Below, piece after piece: positions 1-8,762 of a stretch of DNA of 57,206 bases. A program made the translations under genes and the position numbers. The notes beneath the pieces were generated by a model. It had not been told where the DNA came from. It searched no databases and was given only the letters and a program-made list of their open reading frames with translations. Source of the stretch: Streptomyces albospinus (GTDB lineage Bacteria; Actinomycetota; Actinomycetes; Streptomycetales; Streptomycetaceae); the NCBI RefSeq assembly GCF_014648695.1, contig NZ_BMRP01000006.1, positions 124,302-181,507 of the forward strand, written 5' to 3'. Numbering within the stretch: the stretch's first letter is position 1; each line of letters begins with the position of its first letter.

Positions 1-120
1 GTCGAGGTCATGGTCGAGGGTGGCGGCCGGGGCGCGCCGGTGCCGCAGCCGCCGGGGCGGGCGCCGCCGGCGGGCCCAGGGGCATACGGCACCAGTGGGC
101 CCACGGGGCGTCCCGGCGCA

Positions 121-1383
121 CTACGGGAGGAGCGACTCCAGGGGAACGGACGGGTCCGCCAGCTTGCCCGGGTCCAACGGGGCGCCGGAGCGGATCAGTT
201 GCTGGACGGTGCCGGTGACGTCCCAGACGTTGACGTTCATGCCCGCCAGCAGGCGTCCCTCGCTGAGCCAGAAGGCGATGAACTCCCGCTTGCCGACGTC
301 GCCGCGGCAGACGACCTGGTCGTACGAGCCGGGCGGGGCGTAGCCGGAGTACTCCATGCCGAGGTCGTACTGGTCGGAGAAGAAGTACGGGATGCGGTCG
401 TAGCTGACGTCCTGGCCGAGCATGGCGCGGGCCGCGGCGGGGCCGCCGTTGAGGGCGTTGGCCCAGTGCTCGACGCGGAGCCGGGTGTCGAGCAGCGGGT
501 GGTCGGCGGCGGCGACGTCGCCGGCGGCGTAGATGTACGGGTCGGAGGTGCGCAGCGCGGCGTCGACGGCGATGCCGCCGCCGTCGGCGCGGTCGACGAC
601 GTCGAGGCCGGCCTGTTCGGCGAGGGCGGTGCGCGGGGCGGCGCCGATGGCGGCGAGCACGTCGTGGGCGGGGTGCTCCTCGCCGTCGTCGGTGCGGACG
701 GCCAGCACCATGCCGTCGTGGCCGACGATTTCGGTGAAGCGGGCGCCGAAGTGGAAGCGGACGCCGTGTTCGCGGTGCAGGTCGGTGAAGAGTGCGCCGA
801 GTTCGGGTCCGATGATGCCGTGCAGCGGGGTCGGCTGGGGCTCGACGATGGTGACCTCGGCGCCGTAGGAGCGGGCGGCGGCGGCGACTTCGAGGCCGAT
901 CCAGCCGGCGCCGGCGATGACCAGGTGGCCGTTGTCGCGGCCCAGGGAGGCCAGCACGCCGCGCAGCCGTTCGGCGTGCGCGAGGCGGCGCAGGTGGTGC
1001 ACGCCGGCGAGTCCGGTTCCGGGGATGTCGAGGCGGCGCGGTTCGGCGCCGGTGGCCAGCAGCAGTTTGTCGTAGGCGATGAGGGTGCCGTCGCCCAGCC
1101 GCACGGTCTTGGCCGCGGGGTCCAGGTGGACGGCGGGCTGGCCGAGATGGAGTTCGATCTGGGCCTGGGCGTAGAAGGCTGGTTCATGGACGAACACGCT
1201 GTCCCGCTCGTCCTTGCCGAGCAGGTACCCCTTGGAGAGCGGGGGCCGCTCGTAGGGGTGGTCGCGCTCGTCGCAGATGAGGATCACCCGGCCGGTGAAC
1301 CCCTCCGCGCGGAGAGTCTCCGCGGCCTTCGCTCCGGCCAGGCCACCCCCGACGATGACGAACGTCTGGTGTGCGTCGACCAC
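121..1383 (-). CDS. FAD-dependent NAD(P)H-ferredoxin reductase family protein
   Basis: This is a 420-residue flavoprotein of the rhodocoxin/putidaredoxin reductase type, which passes electrons from NAD(P)H through FAD to a small iron-sulfur protein. The FAD-binding GGGLAG lies at residues 12-17. A second Rossmann motif (GAGWIG) is near residue 155, followed by ATGAEPR and AAGDVAA segments and a C-terminal reductase domain. The length is usual for the family. The GTG start at 1383 was chosen over the long upstream extension because GAGGAGG lies just before it and the FAD motif begins there. It lies 196 bp downstream of dgt on the same strand. No ferredoxin or P450 gene is adjacent, so the redox partner is unknown. 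Confidence 0.88.
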   Translation of the reverse strand: MVDAHQTFVIVGGGLAGAKAAETLRAEGFTGRVILICDERDHPYERPPLSKGYLLGKDERDSVFVHEPAFYAQAQIELHLGQPAVHLDPAAKTVRLGDGTLIAYDKLLLATGAEPRRLDIPGTGLAGVHHLRRLAHAERLRGVLASLGRDNGHLVIAGAGWIGLEVAAAARSYGAEVTIVEPQPTPLHGIIGPELGALFTDLHREHGVRFHFGARFTEIVGHDGMVLAVRTDDGEEHPAHDVLAAIGAAPRTALAEQAGLDVVDRADGGGIAVDAALRTSDPYIYAAGDVAAADHPLLDTRLRVEHWANALNGGPAAARAMLGQDVSYDRIPYFFSDQYDLGMEYSGYAPPGSYDQVVCRGDVGKREFIAFWLSEGRLLAGMNVNVWDVTGTVQQLIRSGAPLDPGKLADPSVPLESLLP

Positions 1384-1579
1384 TTGCTTCCTCCTCGTTG
1401 CGGTGCCGTACGTCCGCGTCCGCGTCCGTAAACGCCCCCGTTGATGCCCCCCGTTGGTGCTCCCTGCGGTGCGTGCCCCCCGTTGTTCCGCGCGTTCGTG
1501 TGCGCTGCCCCGTGCGAATCGTCGTGGACGAGCGTCCCGCACGGAGCGTGATGGGGGAAGAGGGGCTGCCCCCCTAGGG

Positions 1580-2947
1580 TCACCCTGGGTTGCCCCAACC
1601 GTTACCAGGGGGACGGGTGAGACGGGCGTGAAGAGAGCGTGCGGAGGCGTCCGTGAGGGCCGCGATCTGGTCGATGACGGCGCGCATCCGGGCGGTGTCG
1701 TCGGCAGCCGCGGCGAACAGCGAACGGAACTGCGGGTCAAGGCCGTCGGGGGCGCGGGCCAGCAGCGCCTCGGCGAGTTCGGCGATGACCACGCGCTGGT
1801 CGGCGCGGAGGGCTTCCTGGTCGGGGCGCTGAATGACGTACCGGTCGGCGACCGCTTTGAGAACGGCGCATTCCAGCCGGGTTTCGGCCGGAACCACCAG
1901 CTCCGCCGCGTAGCGGGTGAGCCGCCCGGCCCCGTGCCGGGCCCGGGTCGCGCCCTCGGCGGCCTGGCAGAACCGGCCGATCAGCTGGCTGGTGGCGTCC
2001 TTGAGGCGGGCCTGGGCGAGCGCCGTGCCGTCGTAGCCGTGCGGCCACCACTCCTGGTCGAGGAGGCGGTCCAGGGCGGCGGCCAGTTCCGCCTCGCCGG
2101 CGCCGGGGGCGTAGCGCTCGGCGGCCACCGCGAAGATCTCGGCGCGTTCGGCGTCGGCGAGCAGGACGTTGGGGTCGAGGTGCCCGGCGTGCAGCCCGTC
2201 CTCGACGTCGTGCACCGAGTAGGCGACGTCGTCGGACCAGTCCATGACCTGTGCCTCGAAGCTGCGCGCGGCGGGCGGTGCGCCCGCGCGGAACCATGCG
2301 TAGACCGGCCGGTCGTCCTCGTAGACGCCGAACTTCGGGGAGCCGGGGTCGTCGGGGTGCCCGCCGCGCGGCCAGGGGTACTTGGTGGCGGCGTCGAGGG
2401 CGGCGCGGGTGAGGTTGAGGCCGACGCTGACCGGGCGGCCGTCCGCGGCGGGCACGAACCGCTTGGGCTCCAGCCGGGCCAGCAGCCGCAGCGACTGGGC
2501 GTTGCCCTCGAAGCCGCCGCAGGGCGCGGCGACCTCGTTGAGGGCCTGTTCGCCGTTGTGGCCGAAGGGCGGGTGGCCGAGGTCGTGCGCCAGGCAGGCG
2601 GTCTCCACCAGGTCCGGGTCGCAGCCGAGGGCGGCGCCCAGTTCCCGGCCGACCTGGGCGCACTCCAGGGAGTGCGTCAGCCGGGTGCGCGGGCTGGCGT
2701 CCCAGGCGTGGGTGTGGGTGCCGGGTGTGACGACCTGGGTCTTGCCGGCGAGCCGGCGCAGCGCGGCGGAGTGCAGGACCCGGGCGCGGTCGCGCTGGAA
2801 GGCGGTGCGGCCGGGGCGTTTGTCCGGTTCGGGGACCCAGCGGGCGGCGTCGGCCGCGGTGTAGCCAGGTGTTGCCGAGTGCGGTGCCGCGTGCGGAGCG
2901 GGGGTCGCCTCCGGGGGCGGCGGGGTGGCCGGTGATGTGCCCGTCAT
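1580..2947 (-). CDS. dgt: deoxyguanosinetriphosphate triphosphohydrolase (dGTPase)
   Basis: This is a 455-residue HD-domain hydrolase that splits dGTP to deoxyguanosine and triphosphate and so affects dNTP pools. The metal-binding residues are visible: His in THSLE (residue 92), the HD pair in AHDLGH (121-122), a further His in FGHNGEQ, and a later Asp in [13 protein letters not shown]. The first 35 residues are Pro/Ala-rich and probably disordered. The ATG at 2947 overlaps the stop codon of the sirohydrochlorin chelatase as ATGA, so the two are probably translationally coupled. In other Streptomyces dgt lies near dnaG, which could be beyond the left edge; that is inference. Confidence 0.9.
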   Translation of the reverse strand: MTGTSPATPPPPEATPAPHAAPHSATPGYTAADAARWVPEPDKRPGRTAFQRDRARVLHSAALRRLAGKTQVVTPGTHTHAWDASPRTRLTHSLECAQVGRELGAALGCDPDLVETACLAHDLGHPPFGHNGEQALNEVAAPCGGFEGNAQSLRLLARLEPKRFVPAADGRPVSVGLNLTRAALDAATKYPWPRGGHPDDPGSPKFGVYEDDRPVYAWFRAGAPPAARSFEAQVMDWSDDVAYSVHDVEDGLHAGHLDPNVLLADAERAEIFAVAAERYAPGAGEAELAAALDRLLDQEWWPHGYDGTALAQARLKDATSQLIGRFCQAAEGATRARHGAGRLTRYAAELVVPAETRLECAVLKAVADRYVIQRPDQEALRADQRVVIAELAEALLARAPDGLDPQFRSLFAAAADDTARMRAVIDQIAALTDASARSLHARLTRPPGNGWGNPG

Positions 2948-3882
2948 ACAGCGACGGTAGCCGCCCTGATGCCCTCGGTGCCGGATCCGGTACGCGCGCT
3001 GAGCGCCTGGTCGTAGCGGTGCAGGACGAGCCTGGCCAGCGCGGTGTGGTCGCCCAGGGGTGCGGCGGCGGGCCCGGGGGCGGTCGCCGCGCACTGGTCG
3101 GCGAACCGGCCGGGGGCGGTGAAGCAGGCGGCGACGGCTATCCGGCCGGGGGCGTGGCCGCGGGTGGTGAGCGTCCGTATCGCCTCGGGGACGGTGGGGG
3201 CGGCGGCGGAGGCGAAGGCGGGGAGGACGGGGATGCCGCCGAGGCGGGCGGAGAGCAGCCGGGCGGTGCGGGCGGTGTCCTCGGCGGAGCGGGGCGCGCG
3301 GGAGCCGGCGGCGGCCAGCACGACGGCGCTGCGGGCCCGGGGGCGGGCGGGGAAGCCGGCCTCCAGGAGGCGGCCGTGCAGCGCCTCGGCGAGGAGGGGG
3401 TGCCCGCCCAGGGGCGCGGCGATCCGGCCGGTGAGGTGTCCGGCTGCGGCGAGCGCGGCCGGCAGGTCGCGGGTGACGTGGTGGCCGCGGGTGAGGAGCA
3501 GCGGGACGAGCACGACCTCGCCGCGCAGTCCGGCGAGGGTGTCGGTGAGCAGCGGCCGGTCGAGTTCGATGTGGCCGAGGTGTACGGGCAGGCCGGGGCG
3601 GAGGGCGCGGACGCGGGCGAGGAGGGCCCGGACGGTGGGGGCGGCCTGGGGGTGGCGGCTGCCGTGGGCGACGGCCACGAGGGTCGGCGCGGTCCCGGTG
3701 GCCTCGGGCGCGGGGCGGGTCCCGGTGGGGCGCCGGAAGCCGTGCAGGCGGACCGTGCACAGCCGGCTGCTGAGCTGGTCGGTGATCGCGGACGCGAGCT
3801 CGGCCGCGCCCACGGGGGCGGCGGGCGGGGTGGCGGGGTCATGCGGATCCGGAACGGGGTGGTGCGGTGTCGGCGCCGTCAT
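2944..3882 (-). CDS. sirohydrochlorin chelatase family protein (CbiX/SirB type)
   Basis: This 312-residue protein resembles CbiX/SirB chelatases, which insert Fe2+ (siroheme) or Co2+ (cobalamin) into sirohydrochlorin. The first half has the family AHGSR motif with a likely metal ligand at His73, a GHIELDRP stretch, and [14 protein letters not shown] with His134/His135. The second half (from about residue 185, AAAGSRAP) is a degenerate repeat of the first. Residues 1-65 are Pro/Ala-rich. It diverges from nasA across about 160 bp and overlaps dgt by ATGA. Siroheme is the cofactor of NirB, encoded 18 kb away, so an iron chelatase role serving nitrite reduction is plausible. The metal cannot be decided from sequence. 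Confidence 0.82.
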   Translation of the reverse strand: MTAPTPHHPVPDPHDPATPPAAPVGAAELASAITDQLSSRLCTVRLHGFRRPTGTRPAPEATGTAPTLVAVAHGSRHPQAAPTVRALLARVRALRPGLPVHLGHIELDRPLLTDTLAGLRGEVVLVPLLLTRGHHVTRDLPAALAAAGHLTGRIAAPLGGHPLLAEALHGRLLEAGFPARPRARSAVVLAAAGSRAPRSAEDTARTARLLSARLGGIPVLPAFASAAAPTVPEAIRTLTTRGHAPGRIAVAACFTAPGRFADQCAATAPGPAAAPLGDHTALARLVLHRYDQALSARTGSGTEGIRAATVAV

Positions 3883-3915
3883 GGGCCGAGCCTGGCAAGC
3901 GTTCGTTGCGGTTCC

Positions 3916-3932
3916 GTTTCCCCGGTGGTAAC
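3916..3932 (-). promoter_or_regulatory. possible GlnR-like half-box upstream of the chelatase-dgt operon
   Basis: Read on the minus strand this is GTTACCACCGGGGAAAC, that is GTTAC and GAAAC separated by 7 bp. The GlnR consensus is GTnAC-n6-GAAAC, so the spacing is off by one. It sits 33-50 bp upstream of the chelatase start codon. It may be chance, but it points toward the chelatase and lies in the same intergenic region as the clearer nasA element. Confidence 0.35.
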
Positions 3933-3993
3933 TCCGTGTGCCGCCGGATCTCCGCCGGCCGTGCGCCCCGTGGGAGGTCTCCGCCGCCCGCCC

Positions 3994-4031
3994 GAAACAG
4001 AGCCGATCCGTGCCCGTAACAGGCCCGTACC
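3994..4031 (+). promoter_or_regulatory. GlnR-type operator upstream of nasA
   Basis: The elements GAAAC (3994-3998), GATCC (4005-4009), GTAAC (4016-4020) and GTACC (4027-4031) are each separated by 6 bp, giving an 11-bp phase. This matches the alternating GTnAC/GAAAC arrangement bound by the nitrogen regulator GlnR in actinomycetes. The same GAAAC-n6-GATnC-n6-GTAAC core lies in front of the nir operon at 21372-21398, at almost the same distance from the start codon (22 versus 23 bp). Confidence 0.7.
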
Positions 4032-4042
4032 ACGCTGGCGGC

Positions 4043-6187
4043 ATGGACGCCGCGACAGTTGAGACCCACTGCCCGTACTGCGCCCTCCAATGCGGTATGG
4101 GTCTGCGGCCCGTCGGCCGGACGGCCGGGCCCGCCGTGGAGGTCGTCGAACGGACCGCCTTCCCCGTGAACCGGGGCGCCCTGTGCGGCAAGGGCCGTAC
4201 CGCCCCCGAGCTGCTCACCCCGGGTGCGCGGCTGTCCTCCCCCCTGGTGCGGGACGCCGCCACCGGGGAGCTGGTGCCGGCCGGCTGGGACGAGGCCCTG
4301 GACCGGGTCGCGGAGGGGCTGCGACGGGCCGGTGCGGCGTACGGGCGGGACGCGGTCGGGGTGTTCGGCGGCGGCGGGCTGACCAACGAGAAGGCGTACA
4401 CGCTCGGCAAGTTCGCGCGGGTGGTGCTCGGCACCTCGCAGATCGACTACAACGGCCGGTTCTGCATGTCGTCGGCCGCAGCGGCGCACGGCCGGGCGTT
4501 CGGGCTGGACCGCGGGCTGCCGTTCCCGCTGGCAGATGTGGCGCGCACCGGGTGCGTCATCCTGGTCGGTTCCAACCTGGCCGAGACGATGCCGCCGGCG
4601 CTGCGCTATCTGACCGAGCTGAAGGAGAACGGCGGCCGGCTGATCGTCGTCGACCCGCGCCGCACCCGCACCGCCGAGCAGGCCGATCTGCATCTCGCGC
4701 CGCGGCCGGGCACGGATCTGGCGCTGGCGCTGGGGCTGCTGCACCTGGTGGTGGCCCAGGGCCGTACCGACGAGGAGTTCATCGCGGAGCGCACCAGCGG
4801 CTGGCCGGAGGCGCGGGCCGCCGTGATGGCGCACTGGCCGGAAATGGTGGAACGCATCACGGGCATACCGGTGCCCCAACTCCGCGCGGCGGTCCGGATG
4901 TTCTGCGACGCCCCGTCCTCGATGGTGCTGACGGCGCGCGGCCCGGAGCAGCAGGCGAAGGGCACCGACACCGTGGGGGCGTGGATCAACCTGTGCCTGG
5001 CGACCGGGCGGGCGGGCCGGGAGCTGTCCGGTTACGGCTGCCTGACCGGCCAGGGCAACGGCCAGGGGGGACGCGAACACGGCCAGAAGGCCGACCAGTT
5101 GCCCGGCTACCGCAAGCTGGACGATCCGGCGGCGCGCCGCCATGTGGCGCAGGTGTGGGGCGTCGAGCCGGACTCGCTCCCGGGTCCGGGGCGCAGCGCG
5201 TACGAGCTGTTGGAGGCGCTGGGCGGCGACATCCGGGCGCTGCTGCTGATGGGTTCCAACCCGGTCGTCTCCGCGCCGCGCGCCGCCCATGTGGAGGGGC
5301 GGATCCGGTCGCTGGACTTCCTGGCGGTGGCGGACGTGGTGCTGTCCGAGACGGCTCAACTGGCCGATGTGGTGCTGCCGGTCGCCCAGTGGGCGGAGGA
5401 GACCGGCACCACGACCAACCTGGAGGGCCGGGTGCTGCTGCGCCGCCGCGCCCTGGACCCGCCGCCCGGGGTCCGTACGGACCTGGAGGTGCTCGGCGGG
5501 CTCGCGGCGCGGCTGGGGCACGCCAAGGGCTTTCCGAGCGACCCGGAGGAGGTCTTCGACGAGCTGCGGCGCGCGTCGGCGGGCGGGCCGGCGGACTACT
5601 CGGGGATCTCCTACGGGCGGATCGCGGCGGAGGACGGGGTGTTCTGGCCGTGCCCGGCGGAGCCGGTGTCCGGTGGCCGCGGGGAGCCGGCGGGCGCCGC
5701 GGAGGCGCCGCCGGTCCCGCACCCCGGGACCCCGCGCCTCTTCCTCGACCGGTTCGCGACGCCCGACGGCCGGGCCCGGTTCGTCCCCGTGGCGCACCGT
5801 CCGGCGGCCGAGGAGACCGACGCCGCGTACCCGGTGGTGCTGACCACCGGGCGGGTGCTGGCCCAGTACCAGTCGGGCGCGCAGACCCGCCGGGTGGCCG
5901 AGCTGAACGCCGCCGAACCCGGCCCGTACGTCCAGCTCCATCCGCAGCTGGCGGACCGGCTGGGCGTCGCGGACGGCGAGCCGGTGGCGGTGGTCTCCCG
6001 GCGCGGCCGGGCGGTCGCGCCGGCCCGGGTGAGCGGGGCGATCCGCCCGGACACGGTGTTCATGCCGTTCCACTGGGCGGGCGAGGGCCGGGCCAACTCC
6101 CTGACCAATCCGGCGCTCGACCCGGTGTCCCGGATGCCGGAGTTCAAGGTGTGCGCGGTGCGGCTGGAGCGGGTGGCGCCGGCGTGA
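4043..6187 (+). CDS. nasA: assimilatory nitrate reductase, molybdopterin catalytic subunit
   Basis: This 714-residue cytoplasmic molybdoenzyme reduces nitrate to nitrite for assimilation. The N-terminal [4Fe-4S] ligands are Cys10, Cys13, Cys17 and Cys48 (CxxCxxxC, then LCGKG). They are followed by the large molybdopterin-binding domain (YNGRFCMSS, GSNLAETMPP, GYGCLTGQGNGQGGREHGQKADQLP split over about residues 330-355) and a C-terminal dinucleotide-binding domain with TTGRVLAQYQSG near residue 600. No Tat signal is present, as expected for an assimilatory enzyme. There is no fused flavin or ferredoxin domain, so an outside electron donor is needed; the FAD oxidoreductase at 21.4 kb is a candidate. 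A GlnR-type box lies just upstream. The ATG at 4043 begins directly before the Cys cluster. Confidence 0.9.
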   Translation: MDAATVETHCPYCALQCGMGLRPVGRTAGPAVEVVERTAFPVNRGALCGKGRTAPELLTPGARLSSPLVRDAATGELVPAGWDEALDRVAEGLRRAGAAYGRDAVGVFGGGGLTNEKAYTLGKFARVVLGTSQIDYNGRFCMSSAAAAHGRAFGLDRGLPFPLADVARTGCVILVGSNLAETMPPALRYLTELKENGGRLIVVDPRRTRTAEQADLHLAPRPGTDLALALGLLHLVVAQGRTDEEFIAERTSGWPEARAAVMAHWPEMVERITGIPVPQLRAAVRMFCDAPSSMVLTARGPEQQAKGTDTVGAWINLCLATGRAGRELSGYGCLTGQGNGQGGREHGQKADQLPGYRKLDDPAARRHVAQVWGVEPDSLPGPGRSAYELLEALGGDIRALLLMGSNPVVSAPRAAHVEGRIRSLDFLAVADVVLSETAQLADVVLPVAQWAEETGTTTNLEGRVLLRRRALDPPPGVRTDLEVLGGLAARLGHAKGFPSDPEEVFDELRRASAGGPADYSGISYGRIAAEDGVFWPCPAEPVSGGRGEPAGAAEAPPVPHPGTPRLFLDRFATPDGRARFVPVAHRPAAEETDAAYPVVLTTGRVLAQYQSGAQTRRVAELNAAEPGPYVQLHPQLADRLGVADGEPVAVVSRRGRAVAPARVSGAIRPDTVFMPFHWAGEGRANSLTNPALDPVSRMPEFKVCAVRLERVAPA

Positions 6188-6223
6188 CCCCGGCCCGCCC
6201 GCCCCAACCGGCCTGACGCTCCG

Positions 6224-7234
6224 TCAGAACGTGTCGAGCTCCTTCAGGTACGCCGCCCGCGTCTCCTCGTCCAGGAAGGAGGCGAGGAAGGAGTTGCGGG
6301 CCAGCGTCCGCAGCGTCTCCTCGTCCAGCCCCAGGGCGTCCCGTACGGCGGTGAAGTTGTCGTCCGCGTAGCCGCCGAAGTAGGCCGGGTCGTCGGAGTT
6401 GACGGTCACCAGCAGCCCCGCGTCCAGCATCGCGGGCAACGGGTGGTCGGCGAGGTCGTCGACCACCCGCAACCGGACGTTGGAGAGCGGGCAGACGGTC
6501 AGCGGAACGCGGTCGGCCACCAGGCGGGCCACCAGCCGCTCGTCCTCAAGGCAGCGCACCCCGTGGTCGATCCGGTCGACGCCGAGGAGGTCCAGCGCCT
6601 CCCAGACGTACGCGGCCGGGCCCTCCTCCCCCGCGTGGGCCACGCACTTGAGCCCGGCCTGCCGCGCCAGCTCGTAGACCTCCCGGAACTTCGACGGCGG
6701 GTGCCCGACCTCGGCCGAGTCCAGGCCGACGGCGGTGATCCGGTCGAGGTACGGGCGGGCCGCCTCGAAGGTCTCCAGGGCCGAGTCGGCGCTCTCGTCC
6801 CGCAGGAAGCACATGATCAGCCGGGTGGTGATGCCGTGGTTCTCCTCGGCGGCGTCCAGGGCGCGGGACAGCCCGCGGACGACGGTCCCGATGGGGACGC
6901 CGCGGGCGGTGTGCGCCTGCGGGTCGAAGAAGATCTCGGCGTGCCGGACGCCCTGCTCCTTGGCGCGCGCCAGATAGGCGTCGGCCAGGTCGGCGAAGTC
7001 GTCCTCGGTGCGAAGGACCGCCATCAGCGCGTAGTAGAGGTTCAGGAAGGACTGGAGGTCGCTGAAGGAGTAGGCGCGGCGGAGGTCGTCCTCGGTGGCG
7101 TACGGCAGGGTGACGCCGTTGCGTTCGGCGAGCGCGAAGGCCAGTCCGGGCTCCAGGGTGCCCTCGATGTGGAGATGCAGTTCGGCCTTGGGGAGGGGGC
7201 GGTGGGCGGGGGCACTCGGGGAGTTGGAAGGCAC
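6224..7234 (-). CDS. add: adenosine deaminase family protein
   Basis: This protein of about 336 residues converts adenosine (possibly deoxyadenosine) to inosine in purine salvage. The metal site HLH in KAELHLHIEGT comes near the N-terminus. Later motifs are VAHAGEEG (catalytic His/Glu region), DHGVRC, and NSDDPAYFGG near the C-terminus, which supplies the last zinc ligand pair. The GTG at 7234 is preferred because AGGTG lies 8 nt before it; a GTG three codons upstream (7243) is the alternative. The gene converges with nasA, with only 36 bp between the stop codons. Some proteins of this fold deaminate adenine or futalosine derivatives, so the exact substrate is inferred. Confidence 0.87.
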   Translation of the reverse strand: MPSNSPSAPAHRPLPKAELHLHIEGTLEPGLAFALAERNGVTLPYATEDDLRRAYSFSDLQSFLNLYYALMAVLRTEDDFADLADAYLARAKEQGVRHAEIFFDPQAHTARGVPIGTVVRGLSRALDAAEENHGITTRLIMCFLRDESADSALETFEAARPYLDRITAVGLDSAEVGHPPSKFREVYELARQAGLKCVAHAGEEGPAAYVWEALDLLGVDRIDHGVRCLEDERLVARLVADRVPLTVCPLSNVRLRVVDDLADHPLPAMLDAGLLVTVNSDDPAYFGGYADDNFTAVRDALGLDEETLRTLARNSFLASFLDEETRAAYLKELDTF

Positions 7235-7329
7235 TCGGGTCACACCTGTTCTGCTCTGCGGGAGGCCCGCTCCGGGGTACCGGAAGCACCGGTTCCGCGA
7301 TACGGGAGGAGTCGTCAGGTTATCTGTGG

Positions 7330-7791
7330 CTATCCGGGGTTTCCTGCCGGGTGTCCGGGACGCCCGGTCCAGTCGCCGCCCGCCATCGGCGTCCCGGTGG
7401 CCCGCAGCCGGGCGGCCAGCGGTTCTGCCGCCAGGTAGACCCAGGCCCGTACGGTCCCGCCGTCCGCGCGGACCGCCTCGACGGCCACCCGCTCGTAGAG
7501 GTTGCGGCCGCTCCCCGCGGCGCCGGGGGTGTAGCCCTCCAGCCGGTCCAGCGCGGCGCGCACCTCCTCGTAATCGGCGGCGCGCGGCAGCACCAGCGCG
7601 CCGTGCACGACCGCGTCGGCGGGTCCGGCGACGGCGTACGGGTATCCAGGGCCCTCGTAGAGCAGCGCCCCGCCGATGCGGGCCGGCTCCTCGGAGGCGG
7701 TCCGGCCGCGCAGCGTCCGGGCGTGGTTGGCCTCGCCGGGGCGCAGTGTCCCGTAGACGAAGAACGGCAGGCGCTCGTCCTCGATGGTCAT
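7330..7791 (-). CDS. gamma-glutamylcyclotransferase (AIG2-like) family protein
   Basis: This small protein of 153 residues has the GGCT/AIG2 signature FVYGTLRPGEANH at residues 10-22, which forms the substrate pocket, followed by PYAV, ALDRLEGY and RVAVEAVRADGGTVRAWVY segments split over the rest of the chain. The LEGY glutamate (about residue 90) is the usual catalytic acid. Members cyclise gamma-glutamyl peptides to 5-oxoproline, but many bacterial ones have unknown substrates. The start at 7791 is set by GAGGA nine bases upstream. The gene diverges from the DUF218 gene across about 154 bp and lies 95 bp upstream of the adenosine deaminase on the same strand. Confidence 0.82.
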   Translation of the reverse strand: MTIEDERLPFFVYGTLRPGEANHARTLRGRTASEEPARIGGALLYEGPGYPYAVAGPADAVVHGALVLPRAADYEEVRAALDRLEGYTPGAAGSGRNLYERVAVEAVRADGGTVRAWVYLAAEPLAARLRATGTPMAGGDWTGRPGHPAGNPG

Positions 7792-7945
7792 CGGCGGCGG
7801 TCCTCTCCACGCTGGCGAACGGAGACCCGGCCACGGCGTCATGGCCTCTGACGACATCGTCCCCCTTGCTGCAACCGCGCCGGCCCGCCGCACGTCGCAG
7901 CCTGCGACATCGCCCACGGGCGGCAGGCCACGGACGGGGGCGGGA

Positions 7946-8701
7946 ATGCGGGAGCGGCGGGCAGAACTGCCGGGGCTCATACGGCGCGTACGGATGGCGG
8001 GTATCCGGGCGGTGCGGGGCGTGCGCGCACCGCGGTGGCTGCCGCGCCCGCGGATCCCGCGGACCCGGCGCGGGCAACGGCGCGCGTTCCAGGCGCTCGT
8101 GGTGCTCACCGTGCTCGCCCTGGCGCCCGCGACCTGGCTGAACGCCACCGCGGGCCCGCGTGTCCGCTCCGTCGCGGCGGCGCCCGCCGCCCCCGTGGCC
8201 GTGGTCTTCGGCGCCGGCCTGTGGAACGGCGAGCCGTCCCCGTATCTCGCCCACCGGCTGGACGCCGCGGTGCGGCTCTACGGCCGCGGTACCGTCCGCG
8301 CCATCCTGGTCACCGGCGACAACAGCCGGCACGACTACGACGAACCGGACGCGATGCGCGGCTACCTGGTGCGGCACGGCATCCCGGCCCGCAGGATCGT
8401 CAGCGACTACGCGGGCTTCGACACCTGGAACTCCTGCACCCGCGCGCACCGCGTCTTCGGCGTGGACCGGGCGGTGCTGGTCAGCCAGGGCTTCCACATC
8501 CGGCGCGCGCTGGCACTGTGCAGGGCGGCCGGCATCGAGTCGTACGGGGTCGGGGTCGCCGCCGACCACGACGTGACCTGGGCGTACGGCGGCGTGCGGG
8601 AGATCTTCGCGGCGGGGAAGGCGGCGGCGGACGCGCTGCTGCGGCCCGATCCGCAGTTCCTCGGCCCGAAGGAGAAGGGCCTGACGGAGGCGCTGCACTG
8701 A
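7946..8701 (+). CDS. SanA/YdcF (DUF218) family membrane protein
   Basis: This 251-residue protein has a basic N-terminal segment, one hydrophobic helix at about residues 47-65, and a DUF218 domain. The domain shows VVFGAGLWNGEPSP, LVTGDNSRHDYDEPDAM, TWNSCTRA and LVSQGFHIRRAL. The family includes E. coli SanA, linked to envelope barrier function and vancomycin exclusion at high temperature; the biochemical role is not settled. The domain is expected outside the membrane. The ATG at 7946 follows a G-rich stretch; an in-frame ATG at 7994 is also possible. It converges with the serine protease gene and shares a hairpin with it at 8738-8762. Confidence 0.85.
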   Translation: MRERRAELPGLIRRVRMAGIRAVRGVRAPRWLPRPRIPRTRRGQRRAFQALVVLTVLALAPATWLNATAGPRVRSVAAAPAAPVAVVFGAGLWNGEPSPYLAHRLDAAVRLYGRGTVRAILVTGDNSRHDYDEPDAMRGYLVRHGIPARRIVSDYAGFDTWNSCTRAHRVFGVDRAVLVSQGFHIRRALALCRAAGIESYGVGVAADHDVTWAYGGVREIFAAGKAAADALLRPDPQFLGPKEKGLTEALH

Positions 8702-8737
8702 CGGCACACGCCTCCGGTCACGGCCCCGCCCCCGACC

Positions 8738-8762
8738 TGGGGGCCCCTAGAGGAGCCCCCCA
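8738..8762. terminator. bidirectional hairpin terminator between DUF218 and protease genes
   Basis: TGGGGGC and GCCCCCCA form an inverted repeat with a 10-nt centre. It covers the stop codon of the minus-strand protease gene (8747-8749) and lies 37 bp after the stop of the plus-strand DUF218 gene. A GC-rich hairpin without a U-tract is common for Streptomyces terminators. Confidence 0.5.

Noticed and set aside
1..120. A gene start at the left edge (ATG at 11, minus strand, running off the window).
   Set aside because: No ribosome-binding site and only three codons are visible, so nothing can be supported.
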